NCBI GenBank assembly: GCA_023101885.1
Contig: JALPQD010000138.1
Location: 1,232,542-1,296,541 of the forward strand
Origin: Typhlomys cinereus
Lineage: Eukaryota > Chordata > Mammalia > Rodentia > Platacanthomyidae
Direction: 5' to 3'
DNA length: 64,000 nucleotides
The notes beneath the pieces are model-generated. The model was not told the DNA's origin. It searched no databases and worked only from the letters and a program-made list of their open reading frames with translations. The first letter of the stretch is position 1, and each line of letters opens with the position of its first letter. A program made the translations under genes and the position numbers. Below, in pieces: positions 48,000 to 58,679 of the stretch.

Positions 48000-50664
48000 G
48001 GGTTCTCAAAAGTCATGGGAAGCTCAAATCTTAAAGCTAACAATTCCCTGTGACCCTCAAAACCACATAAATACCACCTTTTAGGACAGCAAGTTCAAGA
48101 ATTAAAAGTCTCAAAATTGTTCAGACCTTTCAGATCTAATTACTTCAGCTCAGGGAACTAATTTATTCTGAGAACAGAAAACCCAGTACAGAAAGCCACG
48201 AGGGTCTTCATTGTGACCTTGTTGCATGATGGAAAATCCTAAGCAAAATTATACTCAACGGTCCAAAGAAGATAACTATATTATACAATTTGGCACTCGA
48301 CAGGTATCTTCAGGTATTAAAAAGGTAATGCAGTAAAATTATCAAATGACAGAACTGTAATGAAGAAGTTATGAAAGTGGGTGCTCTAATAAAAAATCGA
48401 TTTATAAAGCATGTGAATTTAAATGGGGGCAAGAAAGACCTGAAGACAGCACCAAAGCACAAATGTTATTTATGCTTAAAAGTAGATGCTTTATTCTCTT
48501 TGTTATCTACAATTTCAGATTCTGTACAATAACCAACCAATGTTTTTAATAACAAAAATAAAGTATTGGTGGCTATGGTTAGAATCTGCAAGTAACTGAA
48601 CTTAGCTCCATATAACTTCTAATAATGATACTGCAGCTTAATTACTTCTGTCAATTAACTCATGTTATTATTATGCTTACATTAAACCTGAAGTCAAATG
48701 AATTATGAACTTAACCAGATAAGCTCTAGCTTATGAAAAGAATGACCTTGTAGAGGAGTAAGTCACCAGCTTCCCTGGGCGAGCCTTTGAAATACACGAT
48801 CAATGTTTCTGCCTTTGGAGTCAGCTATTCCGTCCCATGGGATTAATAACACTGGATACTAGGCCCCCCCAAAAAATCACATGAGCCCACCCTCAAACAG
48901 AAATATAGCATATTGCTTCTGGAGTTCACAAAGAACTAAAGCCTGGTCCACGGATTCCCTGCAGCATGTGCAGGGTGCCAGGAAACGAAATGACACAGGG
49001 TAGAAATGGCGGAATAAAGAGTGACAGCTCAGGGTGCCCTCATGTGCTGGCTTAACCGCGTTCCGTGGAATTTATGTCTCGCAATTACTTTGACTATTTG
49101 GATCAATCTAAGGAATATTTAATGGTATAACATCTTTATGCATACCTGTATATTCAACATCATGAAATAAAACACTTGTCACCATAGGTTGGAATTAAAT
49201 AGTAGGATGGAAATGTTTTAGAAAGCCACTATCTCAGGGAGGGGGAATCCTATCATAGAAAGGAAAATGTCATTGGGGTAATTTTACAAAATAGCTTCAA
49301 CTCTGTAGAGGAAATAAGGAAGGAAAAGAAGGATTTCTACAGCCTGCCATAAAAGTGAAAAGGAATTAAAATAGGAAGCCAAGATCTGCACAGGCGGCTT
49401 GGATTCTTTCTGGCCCACATCCTGTGGACACCCAGATGCCTAATTTCTAACAATAACTTATTTAATAAATTATAGGCTTCTGTATGGACTTTGTGAATAT
49501 AAACCATATCCAGCCATATATAAAACAATTTTCCTTCCCTGGTTACTTTCTGTCTCTTTCATTTCCTCTCTGTTTCTGTCTGTCTTACTTACCCCAACCA
49601 CTCGATCACAACAAAACAAAGGAGCGAGGTGGGAAGAGTTCACACATTGAATCTGAGACGACCTCACTGGCCACAAATGTGTGTTTCAGACTGTCCTTAT
49701 GCCACACGTCTGTGCCAAATGGGCTTCCCATCACAATGGCGGATTCCTGTCCCATCGATACAACCAGCTCTATCAAATTTCCTTTCCCTCCACCTCAACT
49801 GAACCACCGAAATCTCCCTCAGATTCTGCTTATTGGTAGGACAGACTTGGAGCTCGCTAGGATCCCTCGCTCAGGAAAGTGCACAGAAAAGAGGAAGTTG
49901 GAGCTGCTGGGGTGTGACAGTGGATCCCACTGTTCTCTGTGGGAGGGTGGCCCAAGCCAAGCCTGCTTTCAGATCTTCTCCCCTGGAGTGTTCCAAAGAA
50001 GGCTGGGGATGGGGGGTGGGGAGAAGAACCATTCATGTGTACCGGACTGGCTCAGAACCTTGGACATCCTTGGGAAATTCACAGCCATTCGCTCTTTGCA
50101 AATGAAAAGCAACAGTTGGAAATATCCAAACTCACATATACAGATTCCCTTCTTCCCTGCCCAAATGTAAGAAAATAAAAATCTTGAAAAGGTAAAAAAA
50201 ATTATTAAATAATATATTCTAACAGAAAAATAGGATCTACTTGGCTGCTGTTTTTCAAGAAAAGCATGGCACAGTGAATAAAGTCAGCTCTCCAGCTTCA
50301 CGGAAGCTCCTGCCTTCCAGGAAAAGTACCAGTGGTGTAAGTTCCTTATGGCCTGCATCTAGGTGCTGTCTCTTCGGCAACATAAAAGTCCTCGGTGTGC
50401 CAGTTACAGTGCTCAGGAGAGAAACCTTAAAGGTCACATCAGAGAGCATGTGTGAGTTCCCTCCAGTTGTTCAAGCATCTATCCATCCCATCATCCATAC
50501 CCAACACTGACCTATTTACCCATCTCCCTCCCTCCTGCTGCTCCATCTTTCCCTTTATATCTCTCTCCCTTCCTTTCTTCCTTCTTTCCCTTCTTCTTTG
50601 ATTCTTCTATTTTTCCATCTTTCTTTCCTTTTGATGTTCTATAATTCATGTCTAACAATCATCT

Positions 50665-50910
50665 AGCAATCATCTACTTCTAGCTATCATCTACCTATCA
50701 TTTATCTATCCATCCATCCATGTTATTTATCATCTATCTATGTATCTATGTATCTATCTATGTATCTATGTATCTATGTATCTATGTATCTATCTATCAT
50801 ATACCTATCTATCCTGTCCATCATCTATCTGTTATCTATATCTATCTATTATCTATATCCATCTATCCATCCATCCATCTATCTGTCATGTATCTATTAA
50901 TCATCTGTTA
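50665..50910. repeat. (TATC)n tetranucleotide array
   Basis: Long array of TATC, TATG and CATC variants with small higher-order blocks (TATCTATG at 50734-50790). It gives the Tyr/Ile/Ser-rich false frames on the plus strand. Likely highly variable between individuals. Confidence 0.95.
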
Positions 50911-51554
50911 GGTTGCTACCATGAGAGCAAGGGTGTAAATAGGAATTTTTTCACCCAGGTATCTTTGTTGGAAAGAGTCATTCCCTGTTCATGTCTTGCT
51001 ATAAAAGTGGAGCTGCAGTTCAAGGTGAGCGCTGTGTGCCAACACTGAGCAGAAGAAGCTACAGATTCTGAAAGCCGCCCACCCGCTGGGCTTTGATCCT
51101 GCAAAGCAGGAAAGGAAGCAGGATCACTGGCCAGTGAAGCATTCAGGCTCTGGTGTTGGCTTGTCTATGTTCACAGCCAGCCTCCAGCAAGTCTCCTGAC
51201 CTCTCTCCCTTCTTCTCTACCTTCCCCGGTGACATGAGATCGTATCATCCCAAACCCTGCGACTGAATTGAGGGAGTCAAGCAAGGGGCTCACATAGCAC
51301 CTGATACCTACTAGCACTGACTAATGCTATACTCAGCCTTCAACAGCCCTCCCTCCCAGCAAGCACTCGCTGATACATAGTTACCAAGCATTTTCTTCCT
51401 TCCACATCATGTTCCCCAAGTGTCATCAATAGGGATGGAGCAGCCTTTAGCAATAACCCCTAATTCATCTTTTGTCATATTTTACCTGAAGTTCTACAGC
51501 ACCACTCACCTATCAAAAGACAAGGACTTTTAACATCCTCAGGATGATCTGCAT

Positions 51555-51604
51555 AGAATGCAACACAATTCAAAAAAAAAAAAAGAATGCAACACAATTC
51601 AAAA
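51555..51604. mobile_element. Poly(A)-only insertion with target-site duplication
   Basis: The 20-base word AGAATGCAACACAATTCAAA occurs at 51555-51574 and 51584-51603, separated only by A residues. This is what target-primed reverse transcription leaves when synthesis stops within the poly(A) tail. A plain tandem duplication of an A-ending segment is the alternative. Confidence 0.7.
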
Positions 51605-51611
51605 GTCAATT

Positions 51612-51869
51612 TTCTTTTTGCATGAGTAGGTGTAGGTGAGGATTTGTGTGTGTGTTTGTGAGTGTGTGGGGGGAGGTGAGTGTGTGCAGAAAAGGGGGCT
51701 GCTTACTGCTTTGCTCTGGGGTTTCCCAGACTCTGCCTTCCAGGGCTAGAAGTGCAAGCTGTAGCCATTTCTGCCTGGGCATTTTTTTTTATGTGGGATC
51801 TGAGATCTGAACTCAAGTCCTCTTGCTTGTGAGGCCAAGGCTTAACCCCTGAGCTATTTCTCTAGCCCT
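51612..51869 (-). mobile_element. DIP-like SINE
   Basis: Reversed TG-rich tail, body (gctctggggtttcccagactctgcc), tRNA-like head ending gctatttctctagccct. An 11-base duplication AAAAG(T/C)CAATT at 51601-51611 and 51871-51881 overlaps the right edge of the poly(A)-only insertion. Confidence 0.85.
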
Positions 51870-51881
51870 AAAAAGCCAATT

Positions 51882-52578
51882 AAAATATCATTTTATCCAA
51901 AGAAAAAAAATCCTTGAATGGACCTATTCTACTCACCCTAAATAGAAAAGTGTTTCCGTAACATGCTGGCTTATTTTTGCAGAAGGGTTGAAATAAATTT
52001 ATTTCAATTTATTGAATCTGAACCCATAGTCAAGGAAAGAAATAAGTATGACCTCCCTCATTTAAGCTCATTTGTGATCTGTTTTTGTATCTGGAGGTAC
52101 AAGTGATGTACAATGACAGGTCACAGCCCTAGGGTATGTCATGTGTCTGCGGCATGAGGATCCACAGCCATCGAACGGAAGACAGCTCCCAAGGGGCGGC
52201 CCCAGACAGGAAGTCTAAGAGGGCTCAGGGTCTGCCTGTGCCCCCTCCTGAACCCTCGGGTGCTCCTCCACCTGCCCAGCTGCTCCGACTTGTCCCTAAG
52301 TCCCCACTGCTTCTCTGAGGGTCTCTCTTCCTTCGTGGTCTAGGACATCTGCTTGCTTAGCCCAGGAAGGGTGAAGCTGGAGGAAGCCCACCCGAGCCTG
52401 GGACTTTTCCTAGCTGGGGGAGACATACCTTCCTCTCGGCAATTGTCTGGGACAGCATTCACAGCAGAACCAGAAGCTGAGGTCTCTTGCTCCCGGAAAC
52501 GTGTGCGTGTTTATTTCATAGACACTTGAGGAATACATTAAAGTAGGGGATGTTTTAACTCAAAAATTGTCTGGGCTG

Positions 52579-52580
<2 letters not shown>
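51882..52580. other. Non-repeat DNA with GC-rich core
   Basis: The 52130-52420 part is richer in G and C than its surroundings and carries a 60-codon Pro/Ser-rich open frame (52136-52318), not recognised. It is not dense enough in CpG to call a CpG island by eye. Confidence 0.4.
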
Positions 52581-52581
<1 letters not shown>

Positions 52582-52622
<41 letters not shown>

Positions 52623-53238
52623 ATATGTGTGTATGTATATATATGTGCTTGGTGTATGTGTGTATATTGAATGTACATATGTGTGTATGTATGTATTTGA
52701 ATGTGTATGTGTGTACATATGTATATGTGTGTCCTTGGGTGTGTATGTATATGTGTGTATGTAAATATGTGTGTGTTTGCTAGATGTGTCTCTGTGTATA
52801 TATGCATGTGTGTGTGTATGTTTGATGTGTGTATATGTATATATATGTGCTTGGTGTATGTATATGTGTGTATCTGAATGTGTGTATGTATGTGTGTGTC
52901 TGAATGTGTGTGTACATATGTATATATGTGTGCTTGGGTGTAAATGTATATGTGTATGTATGCAAATATGTATGTGTTTTCTGGATGTGTCTGTATATAT
53001 ATATACATGTGTGTTTGTGTGTTTGATGTGTTTGTATGTATATATATGTGCTTGGTATATGTGTGTATGTATGTATCTGAATGTATGTGTGTACATATGT
53101 ATATGTGTGTGCTTGGGTGTGTATGTATATATGTATGTATGTAAATATGTATGTGCTGGATGTGTCTATGTATATATATGCATGTGTGCATGCGTGCATG
53201 CATGCATGCACGTGCGTGTGTGTGTGTATGTGTGTGTG
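52582..53238. repeat. TG-rich higher-order tandem repeat, ~201-base period
   Basis: A TG array followed by three units that each begin TTGAT(A/G)TGTG and then pass through tatatatatgtgcttggt, a tgaatgt block, tacatatgtatat and gatgtgtct words. Unit starts are at about 52620, 52822 and 53023, giving spacings of 202 and 201 bases. The third unit ends in a GCATGCATGC run. The array keeps long frames open on both strands (up to 221 codons of His/Thr/Ile/Tyr on the minus strand), which are artefacts. Confidence 0.85.
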
Positions 53239-53249
53239 TGAAAAACTGG

Positions 53250-54257
53250 CAAAGTACAGTACAATACAGAAAATAATTAAAATGTTGCTTTCTTTCTCTC
53301 CCTGAAAAGTTGAATAAAGTCTAGGAAATGCATTTTGGTGTATGACTATGTTTTTATGGATTTATGAGTCCAAAGCTGTTCTAATGACATGTTGGAGTCG
53401 GAAAGGGATGGAAAAGAGCAAGCAGGAAGGAAGCAGGTAGCTTTCTCCTTACCTTAGCTAAAAACTACTCCGAGTTGATAGATTTCAAATGGACCCAGCA
53501 AAGTCTGTTTCCTTTAGTTAAACAGATTTAATTGACTGGGGCTAAACAGGGCCAAGACTAAATATCAGAGTGAAAATGTTCCTAAAAATAGTCATCCCAA
53601 ATAAACCTACTGAGAAGACTCAAAACAAGGCAAATACTCCAAAACATCCAGGCCCATTGAAACCCATTTGACCATTTGCAGAGCACTTGGCTTCATGGCT
53701 CCATGCTGGGCCCAGGGGTGGGGGGGAGAGGGGGGGCAGGGGGGGCTGTTAGCTACAGGTCCTGCAGGTTGACAGGGGACATGTGCTGTGAACTCAGGAG
53801 ACACACGCAAGACAGGAAGTTGAAGGTGCTTGCAGAAATGCAGAAGAGTTGGGGAGATAAGAAATGGATTCTTAGAAAACTTCAAGCCCACCTTTAATTA
53901 AACACTGGATTTCAACAGGAACAGGTGGGCAGGGGCTGCAGCAAGAGAGAAGAGTGAGTGATCTGTTGTAGTTGTCCACAATCTACAATCTTTTGTATTA
54001 CACAAGAGGAAGATCAGACTCGAAGGAAAGCTCCCTTTTTGGCCTGTCCTCTGTCCCTGCTCTGGTATCATCTCTAACTTGTCTCATCTCTTAGCCCAGA
54101 GAGGAGTCACTTGCAATTTCCTGGCTGCCTGTTCTATTTCTACTATTGGGAAATAAAGTAGAAGGGAATTGATCCAGACCTTGGAAGGCTTTAGATGACC
54201 AAAATACACAAATGAACCCAAGAATACCAAGGATGAGGGGAAAGAGGAGGAGGAACA
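53250..54257. other. Non-repeat DNA with a G-run
   Basis: No interspersed repeat recognised. Contains the G-rich run listed at 53715-53746. Confidence 0.4.
53715..53746 (+). other. G-quadruplex-forming run
   Basis: Four or more G tracts of 4 to 7 bases are separated by loops of one to three bases (T, AGA, CA). This fits the standard intramolecular quadruplex pattern on the plus strand. Confidence 0.85.
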
Positions 54258-54310
54258 TGCCTGACATTTACTGAGTACCTACTATATACATCGGGCACAG
54301 GTTAATGACA
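54258..54310 (+). mobile_element. L2/MIR-type terminal fragment
   Basis: 'cctgacatttactgagtacctactatatacatcgggcacaggt' (54260) matches the common 'tttactgagcacctactatgtgccaggcac' module. Confidence 0.65.
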
Positions 54311-56416
54311 AACGAAGAGGAGCCGCGGGAGACTTTTGGAACAAGAGAGGCCATCATAGAGTTATACCTTATAAAGATGAATTTGACAGCGGCTCTGAGG
54401 CTGTGTAGGGAAGGAGGGCGGCTGAGACCCCACGAGGAGCTCAGAAGTGTAAGAGTAAGGTTGGCAGTGGAAATGACACCCTCACAGGGACAGACATGGC
54501 AGGCGAGGAGGGCAGCCAAGCAGGCTGGTCGGAAGGGAGGAGAGAAGATGCTGCCATGGTATTCAAAGTGAAGTGTGACTGGACAGGCAGGAGAGAACAG
54601 ACCTGCTGTCCACACACACACGGATACCCCAAAGCCACAAAGACAGACTTGAGAAGCAGCAGAAGAGATCAGAACCAGAGCTTCCAAGAACACCCCCAGT
54701 TGAGTAGAACTAAGGAAAGGGGTTGTGAGCAAGGAAAAGCCAAAAGGGGTCACAGGCTACCGTGGGGATCAAGGCAGAAGATAAACAGGCCACAGAATTC
54801 AAGGCTGGAGAATGTTTCCGGCAGGAATGTTTTCTGCACGCACAGGTAGTGAGGAGGGGAAGAAAAAGAAAGGGACCATGCACCATGCACCTTGAGAAGC
54901 TAGTGGTAACAAGGAAGGAAGGAGGAGCAAAATGAAGAGAAATGAACACGAATCTCTGCCTCTCTTGAGCACAGGAAGGCCTGCAGACGTCTGCAGACTG
55001 CAGTGTGAGGTCCGTTGCCAAAGGATAGATTGATTACCAGTGCACTCATGGGGTCCCGCAGGAGAGAAGAGGGGACAGGACATGGTGACAACAGCAAGGG
55101 CAATGTCTGACGGAACTTTTTGTTTCCTCCCCAGAAATTAGATAGCAGAGGAAAGGAGACTAAAAATGGTCATTTGGGCTGGGGAAGAGAGAGGAGCTGA
55201 GAGAGACCCTCTCAGGGGGTGCTTCTGCTGTGGTGCAGGGAACAAGAGCACTTCCAAGGAAAGATGGGAAGTTCTCTGCCTTTGCTCAGCTGAACATAGG
55301 GTGACTGTGGCCGGTTTTCTACTGGATCAGCCAAGCACAGAGCAACAGGAGAACGGATCGAAACTGCCCCCAGAAGGTTTGCAGGGATGTTGCTGTTGAC
55401 ACTCTTTTCAATGACAGAAGCAAATCTCAAAATAGGCACTGCCAATAAAATGCAACAGGAAGAGCTAGGCGAGGCGTTTAACTTCTTTCTCTAAATGTTC
55501 CCGTGACACCCCTAAGAACAGGCCTTCAACTTGCCCATACTAATATCAAGAAGTTCAAATTCTAACATTGCTTCTTCCCCATCCATAACAATAACCATAA
55601 CAGTCATATTTTTTGGCTTCATGGAACTCACCAGAACACTCACAGTGCTATAACACTGAGCAACACTCCAACATTCCTGATGCAAGAAGGATTTTCCAAA
55701 CCATATTTGAATGTAACCACATTAATGCAGAGACATATATGGGTTTGTGGCAATCTCACATCCAATTTGAGAATGAAAAACCAAGACAGTTCAATCCCAT
55801 GTCTTTCTATATTTTTGATTGTGCATTGAGTTTAAACTATGGTTTACATAATATTTAAGAAGATATTACCACAGTTCATAGACGTATATGTCACCACATA
55901 TCCTATCCCAACAACTACTTACTTTTAGCTGGAAGTAATTGTTTAAAACAAACTTATGTAATTGATGTCAAGACAATGCCTTGCATGTTTAAATTAAAAA
56001 TGTTACATGTTCATTTTTCTAACACAGGGTAGGATCATAATTCAAAAGGAGAGACAAAGATCTTACCTGTTTTAGCAGCATAGTATGAGCAGGAATGTGT
56101 GCAGGCCAAGCCATACAGAAAAATGATCCCAAAGGGGTGGGGAGTAGGAGAGAAGAGAGAGAGAGAGAAACATGGAAATCAATAATGATATAAAAACATG
56201 GCCATTTTTCTAATCCAACCAGTAAACACTTGTGACAGACTGTGAATTACCAATTGTTTCATAAAAAAGGAAATCAACCCTAGAGCCCGTCATTTGCTAT
56301 TTGCTACATTCATGTTTTCTAAACATAGAACTATCCAATAGCCAAACAATCCTTTGAAACAGAAATTATTTTCATCTAAATGCTAGAGCAAATGCTTTAC
56401 TGTTAAGAACAAGGAT
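54311..56416. other. Non-repeat DNA, left part GC-richer
   Basis: From 54300 to about 55400 GC content is higher and overlapping open frames of 80-160 codons lie on both strands (longest minus 54268-54753). No domain is recognisable. A very strong minus-strand donor, AAACAG|GTAAGA, lies at 56067/56066 but has no AG acceptor for more than 100 bases upstream. Confidence 0.4.
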
Positions 56417-56581
56417 AGGCAAAGTAGTCTGCAAACTGAACGCACCCATTTGACAGTTTTTGTAAATAAAGTTTTATTGGAATACAGCCATACACATTTG
56501 TTTACTCACTGTCTATAGCTACTTTGTGCTATACTTGTAGACCATATGGTCTGTAAAATCTGAAGATTTACTATTCTGTCT
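56417..56581 (-). mobile_element. MER20 hAT-Charlie transposon fossil
   Basis: The plus strand reads 'gtctgcaaactg', 'gtttttgtaaataaagttttattggaatacagccatacacatttgtttac' (56456-56505) and 'gaccatatggtctgtaaaatctgaagatttactattctg'. This is the reverse complement of the MER20 consensus. It is a short nonautonomous DNA transposon of placental mammals. The far terminal repeat is degraded. Confidence 0.85.
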
Positions 56582-56635
56582 CCCATATTTTGAGACAGGA
56601 TATTGATAGAGAGTTGAGACTCTCCTCTAGTAAAT

Positions 56636-56659
56636 TAATTAATTAATTAATTAATTAAA
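56636..56659. repeat. (AATT)n short array
   Basis: About six AATT units, fully self-complementary. Confidence 0.9.
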
Positions 56660-57137
56660 TCCTCTTTCCTGGGCCTCCCATATGCTAGATTGCAGATATG
56701 TGCCTGATGACGCATTATTGAAAAAGGTTTGTTGACTTTCTGAAGATTAATGACTTTTTCCCTCTCAGACAGACACATCACAACATACAAATAAGCAGAG
56801 ACCTAACTAAGCTGTTCATTGTGATAGGTTACCAATCACATGGACTGAAGAAATATGGTATTTCAAAGACTAAGTAACAACAGCAAATGAAGATACAAAT
56901 AACTTTTTAAAATACCAGCTATGTGTTGAAATGACAAGTCTTCTAATATACCGGGTTAAGTAAAACATGCCATAAAATCAGCTGCAGCTGGTTTTTTTTA
57001 TTATTATTATTTTGTCAATGTGGTTGCCAGAAAAAAAAAATTAAGTTCATTATGAAGTTCACATCTTCTTTCTATTGGACAATGGTGATCTAAAGTCTTG
57101 ATACTGATCAAGTAATTCTTTAAAAATTAGGGTTTTC

Positions 57138-57454
57138 GGGGCTGGAGAGGTGGCTCAGAGGTTAAGCCTCTGCCTTACAGGCAGAAGGTCCTGAGTTCGG
57201 ATCCTAGACCCTACGTGTAGACGCCGGGTGAAAGCAGGGCAGCCTGCTTCTCTGGTCCTGGTAGGGCAGAGCCTGTGAATCCCGAGGCAGAGTAAACAAA
57301 GAGAAGGTGGAAGCAGTCCATGGTGGTTCCCGAATTAGTCCGTGGTTCTACACATACATACACACACATACATACACACATGCGCACACATGCATACACG
57401 CACAATTGAATAAATAATAAATAAATAAATAAATAATAAATAAAATATATCCAA
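57138..57454 (+). mobile_element. DIP-like SINE, full length, young
   Basis: Head ggggctggagaggtggctca, box B-like gttcggatcc, body, CA-rich tract and (TAAA)n tail. A perfect 16-base target-site duplication AAAAATTAGGGTTTTC lies at 57122-57137 and 57455-57470. It shares diagnostic bases with the 5340-5658 copy (gaggtggctc, cctctgccttacaggcag), so both belong to one subfamily. Confidence 0.92.
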
Positions 57455-57470
57455 AAAAATTAGGGTTTTC

Positions 57471-58334
57471 CTGGAATCATTCTTAACGTTAGCACAAGAC
57501 TTTATTCCTAGAACTTATATAACACGTAATACTATGCTTTGGGGCTTCCCCAGTAATGGAATTGTACAATTGTTGACATTAATTTGGTCCTTAAGACTAA
57601 AGAAGAGAGTGATCATGTTTAATTATTGGCTTGCTTGTACACACAGGGAAAGTACTACAAACAGACTGTTGAGGAGCAATGCATTTTGGTGAAGGTCAGT
57701 TATATTCTTTCATCATCTTTCATGATGTAGTTAAGGGCAAAACAAGCTCTCATCCCCAGCAGGTTTCTTATAGTGTATATAGAAGTAAGGCAAGTAGGAA
57801 GGAAACACAGAAAAAAAATTGCCAGGAAAAGTTAAGCTCATGTCAACCCTTATTTGCTCAAGGCAAAAGCACCTCTGAACAATAGAGCCTGTCCAAAATA
57901 GTTTATTAGCACTCCACTTCACATACATGCAACCTGTGTTCAACATTTGACTCACTTAATACCCAAAGGCCAACAGGTGTGGTGTATTTTCTAATTAGTA
58001 AGTTTTCCCTTTGGTGAGGCACATTATTTCCATGTAAATCTATGTTGTATAATTAGACAAACTGACAAGCATTTGTGCAGACCATGAGAAGTCTGCAGCT
58101 CTGATGATGAATATTCGTACCAGGTTCCAGGGGATTTGTGACACAAGGCCCCACTTCCGGGGACACAAACACCCACTTCCCCAAGGATGTGTTCCATTGG
58201 CTAACTGTGAGGGAGAGTCATTTCCACCAATGGAGGAAGCAGCCTCATTATACAAACATTCAGCAACTGATAACAGGACACTCCAGCAAGAAGTGGTCCC
58301 TTAATCTTGAAAGTGTATACTGCGAAATTGTTGT
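57471..58334. other. Non-repeat DNA
   Basis: No recognised gene or repeat. Confidence 0.4.
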
Positions 58335-58678
58335 GTTCAAAGTGTGTGCCATGCAAATACAAGGACCAGAGTTCAGATTCCTAGATCCCATTTAAAACAT
58401 TGGGTGTTGGGGCCTGCTAGCCTACCTGTATTCTAACTTTGGAAGGTGGAAGCTGGGACTCCTCAGAGAAAGCTAGCTAGGCAGACTAACCCTCTAGGCG
58501 AGCTCTGGGTTTAATTAGAAGCTCAGAATGGCCAAAATAAGGTGGAAAAGTAATCCTAATATCAACCTGGTGCTTCCACCACAGATGCCCACACATATGC
58601 ACGCGTACTTACACACGAACATGCATCAACACATGCAAACATGTATACACATGTGCACACACCTCATACACACGGATA
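58335..58678 (+). mobile_element. B4 SINE, diverged
   Basis: ID-like head remnant (gccatgcaaatacaaggaccagagttcagattcc, 58348), B1-like middle, 'gagctctgggtttaattag', 'aaggtggaaaagtaatcc' and a CA/TG-rich tail. Confidence 0.75.
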
Positions 58679-58679
58679 T

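Larger units (their letters stand above)
47145..50650. other. Mostly non-repeat DNA
   Basis: Holds a GA array (47946-47997) and the longest non-repetitive open frame in the window (plus, 49484-50170, 228 codons). That frame is Ser/Pro-rich with no recognised motif, and overlapping frames are also open because stops are locally sparse. A 42-base candidate exon (47728-47769) is listed separately. Confidence 0.4.

Noticed and set aside
49484..50170. 228-codon open frame, the longest outside simple repeats
   Set aside because: No recognisable domain, overlapping frames also open, no splice context. A frame this long is only mildly unlikely by chance in 64 kb.
52538..53203. 221-codon minus-strand open frame and overlapping 178-, 156- and 143-codon frames
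   Set aside because: They lie wholly in the TG/TA-rich tandem repeat and encode low-complexity His/Thr/Ile/Tyr or Cys/Val strings.
56067..56178. Minus-strand exon ending at a near-perfect donor AAACAG|GTAAGA
   Set aside because: No AG dinucleotide occurs between the upstream stop and the donor, so an internal exon is impossible. A first exon cannot be excluded but has no support.
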